Assembly: GCA_900544475.1 (NCBI GenBank)
Contig: UQVU01000109.1
Span: forward strand, 1-6,189
Source of the DNA: an uncultured Butyricicoccus sp.
Lineage (GTDB): Bacteria > Bacillota > Clostridia > Oscillospirales > Butyricicoccaceae
Reading direction: 5' to 3'
Length of the DNA stretch: 6,189 nt
The notes under the pieces were generated by a model, which had not been told where the DNA came from, made no database searches, and saw nothing but the letters and a program-made list of their open reading frames with translations. Each line of letters begins with the position of its first letter. Within the stretch, counting starts at the first letter, position 1. The position numbers and the translations under genes were made by a program. This document shows, one piece after another, positions 1 through 5,532 of this stretch.

Positions 1-11
1 TAACCCTCCCA

Positions 12-79
12 CCGCACGCCGCAGCGTGCACTCTCCCGCCGCCGAAGGCGGCAAAAAAGGCACCCGCCCTCCGAGGGCG
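12..79. repeat. Cluster of short GC-rich palindromes downstream of the LysM/GH18 gene
   Basis: Three consecutive inverted repeats are visible: GCACGC-CGCA-GCGTGC (14-29), GCCGCC-GAA-GGCGGC (38-52) and CGCCCT-CCG-AGGGCG (65-79). The 18-base stretch at 12-29 recurs exactly, in the same orientation, at 1890-1907, so it is a dispersed module rather than a local accident. Similar short hairpins with 3-4 base loops fill the other gene-free stretches of this window. Bases 1-104 contain no convincing gene. Function is unknown; such units could act as mRNA end structures or be REP-like repeats. Confidence 0.6.
53..79 (-). terminator. Possible weak terminator of the LysM/GH18 gene
   Basis: Read on the minus strand, 25 bases after the TAG stop of the LysM/GH18 gene, a 6-bp stem (CGCCCT/AGGGCG, loop CGG) is followed after six bases (GGTGCC) by six T residues. 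The gap between stem and T-run is longer than in a textbook intrinsic terminator, so efficiency is doubtful. No better candidate lies between the gene and the window edge. Confidence 0.35.
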
Positions 80-104
80 ACCCCCCCACCCCTTGGGCAA
101 AGGT

Positions 105-1310
105 CTATCTTACCGCCGCCCAGAGGGCGCTGTTCCGATGGACAGCATCCATCACCGCCACCCCGCCGAGGCGGAACTCCGCCGCCAGAGCGCACTTCGA
201 GCGATACGACCGCGCGTCCTCGAACCAGACCTCCTGCTCGGTGCCGCCGCGCCAGAAGTTGTAATGCGCGGTCTGGGAGCGCTCGTCGAACCGGATGGGC
301 GCACCTGCGAGCACCGCTTGTTCCGCAGCCGCCGCGCCGCCCAGAGGCCGCGCCTGCTGTCCCTCGCGCCACGGGAGCGCCCACTGCCACCCGCCGGAGG
401 CAAGACCGCACAGCAGCTTTCCGGGCGGTATCTCGCGCACGGCTTTCTTCACCGCGCGGCACAGCGCACCGATGTCTGCGGCAGGTCCCGGCTTAGCGTG
501 CGCGGCCGAGGCATTCGCCAGAACGCACAGGTCAGCTGCCTCCCCGAGCGCTCTCAGGTCGTGCGCCGGGCTTTCCGTCCCCGGCAGGGCGACAAGCAGC
601 TGTTTTCCGCCGAGCCGCGCTTTCATTTCGCGCACGAGCGCCGAGAGCGCCGCTCTGTCTTCGCCCGGCAGGTACGCAAGGTCGAGCAGCACGCCGTCCC
701 ACTCGCCCGCCTCGGCGTTCTGCGCCGCACTCCGGGCAAGCGTTTCGCGCAAGTCCTCGTCTGCTGTCACCCGATGCGCCGCCTCGCTCGAAAGCAAGCC
801 GTCCCCGTCCTGCGCGGTCAGCACGAAAACCGCCTTCGCGCCGTACCGATGCGCCAGCCGCACGGGAATTTCCGCATGGGCGGCGCGGACACGCCCCGTC
901 CGGTCGAAACCGAAGGTCTGCACCGCTAAGTAATCCAGATACGGCAGAACGCGCCGCAGCGTCCGCACATCTGCGTTCCGGGGCACGCCCCCGAGGACGG
1001 AGAGCCGACGCGCTTTTCCGCCGAGAGCAAGCGTCTGCCCGGGCGTCAGGCGTTCCTGTCCCGCGAGATACGGGTTGTGCCGCAGGAGCGTGCGCTCGTC
1101 CGTGCCCGCCTGCCGGGCGACCGAGGCAAGGGTTTCGCCGCGCCGGACGGTGTGCGTCCTGCCCTTTTCCGGCACGAGGAGGCACTCGCCGGGCGTCAAA
1201 CGATTGGGGTCCGCTCGCTCGTTCTCGCGCAGCAGCGCCGCCGGCGGCACGCCATAGTGAGCCGCGATGCGGTACAGGCTCTCGCCCGGCTGAACCACAT
1301 GAATTTCCAT
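105..1310 (-). CDS. Two-LysM, GH18-like protein (SleL/YaaH type) lacking the catalytic glutamate
   Basis: The 401-residue protein has two N-terminal LysM domains (about residues 2-47 and 52-96; HVVQPGESLYRIA and HTVRRGETLASVA) and a GH18-like domain (about 103-400). The arrangement and length match SleL/YaaH, the spore cortex-fragment N-acetylglucosaminidases of spore-formers. There is no signal peptide, as expected for spore-coat proteins made in the mother cell. Family landmarks are recognisable: YLAVQTFGFDRTGRV (128-142), SSEAAHRVTADEDLRETL (174-191), EIPPGKLLCGLASGGWQWALPW (293-314) and VWFEDARS (361-368). The catalytic region normally reads DGVNIDFE; here it is DGVLLDLA (205-212), so the general acid glutamate is Ala212. 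The usual MTYDW-type segment is replaced by LANASAA (264-270), and the usual Trp near the C-terminus by VMDAV (386-390). It is therefore probably a peptidoglycan-binding pseudoenzyme, which is an inference. The ATG is preceded by an AAGGTGG ribosome site nine bases upstream. Very GC-rich codons; the gene is not broken. Confidence 0.85.
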   Translation of the reverse strand: MEIHVVQPGESLYRIAAHYGVPPAALLRENERADPNRLTPGECLLVPEKGRTHTVRRGETLASVARQAGTDERTLLRHNPYLAGQERLTPGQTLALGGKARRLSVLGGVPRNADVRTLRRVLPYLDYLAVQTFGFDRTGRVRAAHAEIPVRLAHRYGAKAVFVLTAQDGDGLLSSEAAHRVTADEDLRETLARSAAQNAEAGEWDGVLLDLAYLPGEDRAALSALVREMKARLGGKQLLVALPGTESPAHDLRALGEAADLCVLANASAAHAKPGPAADIGALCRAVKKAVREIPPGKLLCGLASGGWQWALPWREGQQARPLGGAAAAEQAVLAGAPIRFDERSQTAHYNFWRGGTEQEVWFEDARSYRSKCALAAEFRLGGVAVMDAVHRNSALWAAVR

Positions 1311-1429
1311 CTTCTTACGCCACCTTTCCCTCTCAGACTATGCCGGGAGGGATTTTTTGTGCCCCCACGCGGGGCACGGGGCGTTTTCCCTCCGGGAGGG
1401 CGGGACATTGCCGCCACCCGGCGGCGGGG
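1311..1429. repeat. Upstream region of the LysM/GH18 gene with three GC-rich hairpins
   Basis: Three inverted repeats follow each other: GTGCCCC-CACGC-GGGGCAC (1359-1377), CCCTCC-G-GGAGGG (1388-1400) and GCCGCC-ACCC-GGCGGC (1410-1425). They resemble the palindromes at 12-79 and 1864-1963 in size and base content. A T6 run (1353-1358) adjoins the first. I could not identify a convincing sigma-A promoter for the LysM/GH18 gene here. If the protein is sporulation-specific, a sigma-E or sigma-K promoter would be expected, but I cannot point to one. Confidence 0.5.
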
Positions 1430-1518
1430 GCAAAAGGGGACAGGACACCAAGGTTTCCTGTCCCCTCTTGCGACTCCCCAACTTTCCTTTGGCCGCTCAG
1501 CGGAGCATTCGCGGCTAA
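1430..1518 (-). repeat. Structured repeat element, copy 1 (inverted relative to copy 2)
   Basis: This 89-base element matches the reverse complement of 1726-1832. The longest exact shared block is CCCCTCTTGCGACTCCCC (1462-1479), and a second is GCCGCTCAGCGGAGC (1492-1506) followed by TTCGCGGCTAA. The outer end forms an 11-bp perfect stem, AGGGGACAGGA (1435-1445) with TCCTGTCCCCT (1456-1466). Read on the minus strand this stem is followed by TTTTGC, so it could stop transcription towards the LysM/GH18 gene. Copy 1 has a shorter hairpin than copy 2 and small indels. No transposase gene is nearby. Confidence 0.75.
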
Positions 1519-1595
1519 AAAGCGGGGGCGGCTCGGCTGCACGCTCAATCCTCGGTTTCGCAAAGGCGGTTAAGGAGAGCCATGCGAAGCACTCC

Positions 1596-1611
1596 GGATA
1601 ACCGGTTATCC
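1596..1611. repeat. 16-base perfect palindrome
   Basis: GGATAACCGGTTATCC is a perfect, loop-free palindrome lying between the two inverted repeat copies. A loop-free palindrome is more typical of a protein-binding site than of an RNA hairpin, but no regulator or adjacent promoter is evident. Function unknown. Confidence 0.5.
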
Positions 1612-1626
1612 CCTTTCGTCCCGCTG

Positions 1627-1646
1627 CCGCGCACTGATATGCGCGG
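1627..1646. repeat. Short inverted repeat inside the repeat-flanked segment
   Basis: CCGCGCA (1627-1633) pairs perfectly with TGCGCGG (1640-1646) around the six-base loop CTGATA. It sits 15 bases from the 16-base palindrome. The rest of the 1519-1725 segment shows no credible gene, tRNA or promoter. Confidence 0.45.
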
Positions 1647-1725
1647 AAAGACGCGCGAAGCCAGCCCTAAACAGTGGCAAAAAAGAAAAGAACGGCGAAC
1701 CGGTCTTAATTGCGTCTCCCGCGCC

Positions 1726-1832
1726 TTAGCCGCGAAGCTCCGCTGAGCGGCAGACCGGAAGGTCAGGGGGAGTCGCAAGAGGGGGTATAGGAAACCGGGA
1801 CGCAAGTCCGGGTGTTCTGTACCCCCTTTTGC
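1726..1832 (+). repeat. Structured repeat element, copy 2, with long stem-loop
   Basis: This is the inverted partner of the element at 1430-1518. It starts TTAGCCGCGAAGCTCCGC and ends CCCCCTTTTGC. The 1780-1827 part folds into a long imperfect hairpin: AGGGGGTA (1780-1787) with TACCCCCT (1820-1827), continuing through mostly paired bases to GGAC-GCAA-GTCC (1798-1809), which has a GNRA-type tetraloop. A T4 run follows the stem on the plus strand, as in copy 1 on the minus strand. The stem sequences of the two copies differ while pairing is kept, suggesting that the structure matters. Confidence 0.75.
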
Positions 1833-1863
1833 AAAGCCCCGGCTGCCGCCCGGCAGCAGTTTG

Positions 1864-1963
1864 CCCCTCGCCCCGGGAGGGGCGCGTCCCCGCACGCCGC
1901 AGCGTGCGAAATCCCCCCGCCGCAGGAACGGCGGCACCGTTCGCGCTCACCCCCGGAGGGGTG
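1864..1963. repeat. Cluster of GC-rich palindromes beyond the feo terminator
   Basis: Four inverted repeats lie in tandem: CCCCTC/GAGGGG (1864-1882), CGCACGC-CGCA-GCGTGCG (1891-1908), CCGCCG-CAGGAA-CGGCGG (1917-1934) and CACCCC-CGGA-GGGGTG (1948-1963). The second contains the exact 18-base copy (1890-1907) of the module at 12-29. The last abuts the feo terminator. This is a mosaic of small hairpin units like that at 12-79. Confidence 0.55.
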
Positions 1964-1993
1964 AAAAAGAGCGGCTCCCTGCGGAACCGCTCT
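1964..1993 (-). terminator. Intrinsic terminator of the feo operon
   Basis: On the minus strand AGAGCGGTTCC, loop GCAG and GGAGCCGCTCT form an 11-bp stem (one G-T pair) followed directly by a T-run. It begins 14 bases after the stop of the Cys-rich gene and is the natural end of the feo transcript. Read on the plus strand the hairpin is followed by CTTTTCT, so it may also work weakly in the other direction. Confidence 0.9.
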
Positions 1994-2007
1994 CTTTTCT
2001 ATCTGAT

Positions 2008-2163
2008 TTACTTTTTCTGAGGCGTCTGCTTATGGGCACCGCAGCCGCCGCAATGGGCGCAGTCGCCGCCGCAGCCGCCCGACTTCTTGACGAATACCGA
2101 ACGCGCCGCGAAGAACACGATAAGCGCTACGATCAATGCAAGAATAATGTCACCCAGACTCAT
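2008..2163 (-). CDS. FeoB-associated Cys-rich membrane protein
   Basis: This is a 51-residue protein. An N-terminal membrane helix (about residues 5-20, IILALIVALIVFFAA) is followed by a short basic stretch (RSVFVKK) and a glycine/cysteine cluster with Cys31, Cys35, Cys38 and Cys41 (C-x3-C-x2-C-x2-C, with His37 between), then a lysine-containing tail ending QKK. This is the pattern of the small FeoB-associated Cys-rich membrane protein family found after feoB in many Firmicutes. The cysteines may bind iron or another metal at the cytoplasmic face, but the family's molecular role is not established. The ATG lies 21 bases after the feoB stop with AAAGAGG as ribosome site. The last gene of the operon, it is followed directly by the terminator. 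Confidence 0.88.
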   Translation of the reverse strand: MSLGDIILALIVALIVFFAARSVFVKKSGGCGGDCAHCGGCGAHKQTPQKK

Positions 2164-2184
2164 GATAAATGCCTCTTTCTAAAA

Positions 2185-4701
2185 TCAGTTGTTTGCGTCA
2201 ACGCTCATGCGGCGCAGGCCGTCGGTGGAGTCAGCCTTGGCCGGCTTGCGGACAAGCAGGAAGATGATGAGCGCGATGAACGCGATGGCGACCACAGAGC
2301 CGACGCCGAAGGTCAGCTCGCCCGTGATAAGGCCGCCGATCTGATAGATGATGGTGGATACAACGTAAGCGTAAGCGCACATATAGCCGATGGCCAGTGC
2401 GGTCCACTTGCCGTTGTTCATCTCACGCTTGATGGCGCCCATTGCCGCGAAGCACGGTGCGCACAGCAGGTTGAACGCCATGAAGGCATACGCGCCGACC
2501 TGCGTAAAGTCCGCAGCCAGCTCGCCCCAGATTTCGGAGCCGTCCTCTGCAACCTCGCCGACGAAGTGATACAGCTGACCGAAGGTAGCAACAACGTTCT
2601 CCTTTGCGACCAGACCGGAGATGGCGGCAACGGCGGATTTCCATGTGCCGAAGCCCGGCAGCGTGAAGATCGGAGCGATAACAGAGCCGATACGCGCCAT
2701 GATGGAGTTGTCAATATCGGTAACCGCGCAGAATGCGCCGTTCTCCCAGCCGTAGCCGAGGGTGAACCACATAAAGATAGTGGACAGCAGGATAACGGTG
2801 CCTGCCTTCTTGATGAAGGAGGAGCCGCGCTCCCACATGGAGCGGAATACGTTGCCGGCGGTCGGAACGTGATAACTCGGCAGCTCCATGACGAACGGAG
2901 CCGGGTCGCCGGTGAAGATCTTGAACTTCTTCAGCATGATGCCCGAGATGATGATGGACAGCACGCCCAGAACATAAGCAGAGAATGCGATGGTGCCGGA
3001 GCCATTAAAGAACGCGCCTGCGAACATCGCGATGATCGGCAGCTTAGCGCCGCACGGTATGAAGCAGGTGGTCATGATGGTCATACGGCGGTCGCGCTCC
3101 TGCTCGATGGTACGGGAAGCCATGACAGCCGGTACGCCGCAGCCCGAGCCGATGAGCATCGGGATAAAGGACTTGCCCGAAAGACCGAACTTGCGGAAGA
3201 TACGGTCCATGATGAACGCAACACGCGCCATGTAGCCGCAGTCCTCGAGGATAGCGAGGAAGAAGAACAGGATGAGCATCTGCGGAACGAAGCCCAGCAC
3301 CGCGCCGACACCGGCAACGATACCGTCCATTACCAGGCTGTAGACCCAGCCGTCCTCGTTAACGCCCATGGAGGCGAACAGCTTCTCCAACAGCACCGGG
3401 ATACCCGGAACCCAAACACCGAAGTCAGCCGGGTCCGGCTCCGCGGCGGTCATGGTTTCCTCAAAGGTTGCGAGGTTTACGTTCTCGGTGGTGACTTTAC
3501 CGGAGTCCTCGTCCTTGAACTCGGCGGTGCCGACAACCGATGCGGCAGCCGGGTCTGCCTCGATGGCAGCAGCTGCGTCAGCGATAGCGGTTTCGTCCGC
3601 CTCTTCGGCCTCGAGCGCCTCGGTCAGCGCAGCGGTGTCGATGCCGGCCTCGTCGGCAGCCTCGAGCCATGCGTCGCGGCGGGTGATCTGGTCATCGTAC
3701 TCGGCAGTTGCTTCCTCATAGTCGGCAGCGCCGATGGTGAACAGATGCCAGCCGTCACCGAACACACCGTCGTTTGCCCAGTCGGTGAAGATGCCGCCCG
3801 CGGTGGATACGGAAACGAAGTAAACCAGCCACATGACCAGTGCGAAGATCGGCAGAGCGAGGATTCGGTTGGTAACGATGTGGTCGATCTTATCCGAGGT
3901 AGACAGACCGGTCTTTTTCTTCTTTACGCAGTCCTTGACCAGCTTTCCGATGTACTGATAGCGTGCATCGGTGATGATAGACTCCGCGTCGTCGTCCAGC
4001 TCCTCCTCAACGGCGGTGATGAGCTTCTCGATCTTGTCGAGAACGTCCTTGCCGAAGGAAAAACGATCCAGAACCTTGCTGTCGCGCTCGAAGAGCTTGA
4101 CGGCGAACCAGCGGCGCTGCGCGGGCTCGGTCACGTCCGCGATGAGCGTTTCGATTTCGGAAACGGCGTGCTCTACCGTGTCGGAGAAGGTCAGCTTCTC
4201 GGGCGCCTTGCCGGCCTTTGCGGCCTTCTTCGCGGCCTCGACAAGCTCCTTGGTGCCCTCGCCCTTGATAGCGGCGGTCTCAACGACCGTAACGCCCAGC
4301 TCCTTGGAGAGCTTCTTGACGTCGATGACGTCGCCGCGCTTCCTGACAATATCCATCATGTTGAGCGCGATAACGACCGGCAGACCCATTTCGATCAGCT
4401 GCGTGGTCAGGTAGAGGTTGCGCTCGATGTTGGACGCATCGACGAGGTTCATGATGGCGTCCGGCTTCTCGTTTACGAGATAGTCACGCGCTACGACCTC
4501 TTCCAGCGTGTACGGAGAGAGCGAGTAGATACCCGGCAGGTCAGTGATGCTGACTTCCTTATCGGCCTTGAACTTGCCCTCTTTCTTCTCGACCGTAACG
4601 CCCGGCCAGTTGCCAACGTACTGCGTTGCACCGGTCAGATCGTTGAACATGGTCGTCTTGCCGCAGTTCGGGTTGCCGGCAAGTGCCAAACGAATTGACA
4701 T
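2185..4701 (-). CDS. feoB: Ferrous iron transport protein B (GTPase permease)
   Basis: FeoB takes up Fe2+ across the cytoplasmic membrane, coupled to its N-terminal G domain. In this 838-residue protein the GTPase motifs are clear: G1 GNPNCGKTT (9-17), the NWPGVTVEKK switch region (31-40), G3 DLPG (54-57) and G4 NMMD (114-117). A helical spacer follows (about 170-260), then the membrane domain: first helix about 280-299, GIVAGVGAVLGFVPQ (460-474), the conserved GSGCGVPA segment with Cys521 (518-525), AGTVILLSTIFMW (633-645), SGLVAKENVVATFG (695-708), and final helices to about 817. The short C-terminal tail has no fused FeoC-like domain. Between the first and second membrane helices lies an unusually long acidic, Ala/Glu/Asp-rich stretch (about 320-430), predicted to be outside. 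The start is supported by AAAGGGG eight bases upstream and by homology beginning at residue 3. A dyad operator-like site lies at 4737-4754. Identity is secure. Confidence 0.97.
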   Translation of the reverse strand: MSIRLALAGNPNCGKTTMFNDLTGATQYVGNWPGVTVEKKEGKFKADKEVSITDLPGIYSLSPYTLEEVVARDYLVNEKPDAIMNLVDASNIERNLYLTTQLIEMGLPVVIALNMMDIVRKRGDVIDVKKLSKELGVTVVETAAIKGEGTKELVEAAKKAAKAGKAPEKLTFSDTVEHAVSEIETLIADVTEPAQRRWFAVKLFERDSKVLDRFSFGKDVLDKIEKLITAVEEELDDDAESIITDARYQYIGKLVKDCVKKKKTGLSTSDKIDHIVTNRILALPIFALVMWLVYFVSVSTAGGIFTDWANDGVFGDGWHLFTIGAADYEEATAEYDDQITRRDAWLEAADEAGIDTAALTEALEAEEADETAIADAAAAIEADPAAASVVGTAEFKDEDSGKVTTENVNLATFEETMTAAEPDPADFGVWVPGIPVLLEKLFASMGVNEDGWVYSLVMDGIVAGVGAVLGFVPQMLILFFFLAILEDCGYMARVAFIMDRIFRKFGLSGKSFIPMLIGSGCGVPAVMASRTIEQERDRRMTIMTTCFIPCGAKLPIIAMFAGAFFNGSGTIAFSAYVLGVLSIIISGIMLKKFKIFTGDPAPFVMELPSYHVPTAGNVFRSMWERGSSFIKKAGTVILLSTIFMWFTLGYGWENGAFCAVTDIDNSIMARIGSVIAPIFTLPGFGTWKSAVAAISGLVAKENVVATFGQLYHFVGEVAEDGSEIWGELAADFTQVGAYAFMAFNLLCAPCFAAMGAIKREMNNGKWTALAIGYMCAYAYVVSTIIYQIGGLITGELTFGVGSVVAIAFIALIIFLLVRKPAKADSTDGLRRMSVDANN

Positions 4702-4736
4702 ATTGTTTCCCCTTTCTCGTAAGCCTCCGCAAACTC

Positions 4737-4754
4737 AATTAACAGAGGCTAACT
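4737..4754 (-). promoter_or_regulatory. Operator-like dyad before feoB
   Basis: On the minus strand it reads AGTTAG-CCTCTG-TTAATT, matching the RRTTAG-N6-YTAAYY pattern seen at the operon promoter. It overlaps a possible -10 (TATAAG, 4753-4758) and lies 35 bases before the feoB start. It probably binds the same regulator as the upstream sites (inference). Confidence 0.55.
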
Positions 4755-4781
4755 TATATGTAAAAAAAATTTTTTTGACCC
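4753..4781 (-). promoter_or_regulatory. Possible weak internal promoter for feoB with adjacent A/T tract
   Basis: TATAAG (4753-4758) is a fair -10. The best -35 at 17 bases is only GGGTCA (4776-4781, three of six matches). Between them lies a run of seven A and eight T residues on the minus strand (4762-4776), which may bend the DNA. The overlap with the dyad at 4737-4754 is the main reason to list it. The feoA-feoB gap of 111 bases leaves room for a promoter. Confidence 0.3.
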
Positions 4782-4812
4782 GGTTTCGAAGCGAAGAAGT
4801 TCAATCTTCGTT

Positions 4813-5034
4813 TCAGTCCACCTGAATCATTTCGGCGTCCGCCTTGCGCAGCGACAGCTCGTAGCCGCGAACGGTGATCTCGACCGGGTCGCCGAGCGGC
4901 GCTACCTTGCGGACGTAGATTTCCGCGCCGCGGGTGATGCCCATGTCCATGATACGGCGGCGGGTCGCGCCCTCGCCCTCAATTTTGCGGACCGTGACAG
5001 TCGCCCCGACCGGCGTTTTTCTCAGATTGCTCAT
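4813..5034 (-). CDS. feoA: FeoA domain protein (second of two)
   Basis: This 73-residue protein has the single SH3-like FeoA fold. Its hallmarks are the RRRIMDMGITRGAEIYV stretch (about 25-41), then APLGDPVEITVRGYELSLRKADAE (about 45-68). The GDPVEI...RGYxLSLRKAEA-type ending is highly characteristic of FeoA. FeoA proteins are cytoplasmic partners of FeoB thought to modulate its GTPase or assembly; the mechanism is not settled. It starts 17 bases after the stop of the other feoA with a GGGGG ribosome site, so the two are co-transcribed. The longer gap on its feoB side holds a regulatory dyad. The protein diverges from its neighbour FeoA, so the pair is not a recent duplication. Confidence 0.95.
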   Translation of the reverse strand: MSNLRKTPVGATVTVRKIEGEGATRRRIMDMGITRGAEIYVRKVAPLGDPVEITVRGYELSLRKADAEMIQVD

Positions 5035-5051
5035 TGTTGTGTACCCCCTGT

Positions 5052-5261
5052 TCAGACCATGATACGCGACGCCATCTGCTCGGAAATTGCAACGCGCGCG
5101 TCCTTTACGGACACGATCACATTTCCGGCGAGAGACGACACAACTGTAACCTTTGCGCCCTCTACAAAACCGAGATTCTGTAAAAACTTGCGTGTCTGGT
5201 CCTTTCCTCGGATGGCTTTGACGGTGGTTTCCACTCCGACGTCCATCAGTGTCAGCGGCAT
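5052..5261 (-). CDS. feoA: FeoA domain protein (first gene of the feo operon)
   Basis: This 69-residue FeoA-family protein opens with MPLTLMDVGVETTVKAIRG. The conserved core follows: TRKFLQNLGFVEGAKVTVVS (about 23-42), then GNVIVSVKDARVAISEQMASRI (about 46-67). This second half matches the branch of FeoA paired with a GDPxEI-type FeoA in clostridial tandem arrangements. The likely role is a small cytoplasmic FeoB accessory subunit. The ATG has a good AAAGGAGAG ribosome site about 11 bases upstream and lies roughly 70 bases from the predicted transcription start. It is the promoter-proximal gene of the operon. Confidence 0.93.
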   Translation of the reverse strand: MPLTLMDVGVETTVKAIRGKDQTRKFLQNLGFVEGAKVTVVSSLAGNVIVSVKDARVAISEQMASRIMV

Positions 5262-5307
5262 GATAGTAACCCTCTCCTTTACTGTGATCTATGTCTGTTT
5301 CTTCGTG

Positions 5308-5325
5308 GGTTAGTATGCTCTAACC
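5308..5325 (-). promoter_or_regulatory. Operator-like dyad downstream of the feo start site
   Basis: GGTTAG-AGCATA-CTAACC is the most perfect copy, with six-base arms that are exact inverse complements. It lies just past the predicted start of transcription, in the leader, where a bound repressor would block elongation or initiation. Confidence 0.65.
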
Positions 5326-5339
5326 TCTTTAACATTTGC

Positions 5340-5357
5340 AGTTTATCACTGCTAACC
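5340..5357 (-). promoter_or_regulatory. Operator-like dyad over the feo -10 and spacer
   Basis: GGTTAG-CAGTGA-TAAACT shares the RRTTAG-N6 pattern; its right half is itself the -10 hexamer. A protein bound here would exclude RNA polymerase. Its centre is 32 bases from the downstream site and 37 from the upstream one. Confidence 0.6.
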
Positions 5358-5368
5358 CGACTTGTCAA
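5340..5368 (-). promoter_or_regulatory. feo operon promoter
   Basis: The -35 box is a perfect TTGACA (5363-5368), the spacer is 17 bases, and the -10 is TAAACT (5340-5345, four of six). Transcription would start near 5333 and give a leader of about 70 bases before the first feoA. A small inverted repeat, TCAAC-GGG-GTTGA (5365-5377), overlaps the -35. Several dyad operator-like sites surround this promoter. Confidence 0.75.
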
Positions 5369-5376
5369 CGGGGTTG

Positions 5377-5394
5377 AGTTAACTTTGGCTAATC
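5377..5394 (-). promoter_or_regulatory. Operator-like dyad upstream of the feo -35
   Basis: GATTAG-CCAAAG-TTAACT lies eight bases upstream of the -35 box. It has the same six-base spacing between half-sites as the other copies. Confidence 0.6.
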
Positions 5395-5411
5395 TACACA
5401 AGCGTACTATG

Positions 5412-5429
5412 AGTTTGCCGAAGCTAATT
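5412..5429 (-). promoter_or_regulatory. Degenerate operator-like dyad, furthest upstream
   Basis: AATTAG-CTTCGG-CAAACT keeps the left half-site but has a weak right half. Its centre is 35 bases from that of the next site, in step with the others. It may be a low-affinity site or chance. Confidence 0.35.
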
Positions 5430-5532
5430 GTACATTCTCGCAAACAGCCGGAGCACCCGTTTTGCAGACTGTCCGTTTCCGTCTTTCATTTTTATCTCAA
5501 AAAGACAGCACTATCTCATTCGGACAGGAGGA

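Noticed and set aside
12..79. Possible CRISPR array in the palindrome clusters
   Set aside because: The units differ in sequence, are only 13-18 bases, and have no regular unique spacers; no cas gene is near.
93..929. Open frame of 278 codons on the plus strand
   Set aside because: It is antisense to the well-supported LysM/GH18 gene, is Arg/Pro-rich low-complexity protein and reflects high GC content.
1340..1573. Plus- and minus-strand frames over repeat copy 1
   Set aside because: They are translations of the structured repeat, overlap each other on both strands and have no coding signature.
1545..1937. Minus-strand open frame of 130 codons in the gap before the feo terminator
   Set aside because: It reads through repeat copy 2 and the palindromes. 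The protein looks like translated repeat sequence and has no domain or good ribosome site. Such frames are often annotated as hypothetical proteins but are not supported.
1861..4698. A 945-codon open frame on the plus strand, antisense to feoB and the Cys-rich gene
   Set aside because: It runs codon-for-codon opposite feoB, so its openness only means that feoB avoids TTA, CTA and TCA codons. It ends exactly at feoB's codon 2, the TCA serine. Its protein has no recognisable domain and it crosses the feo terminator.
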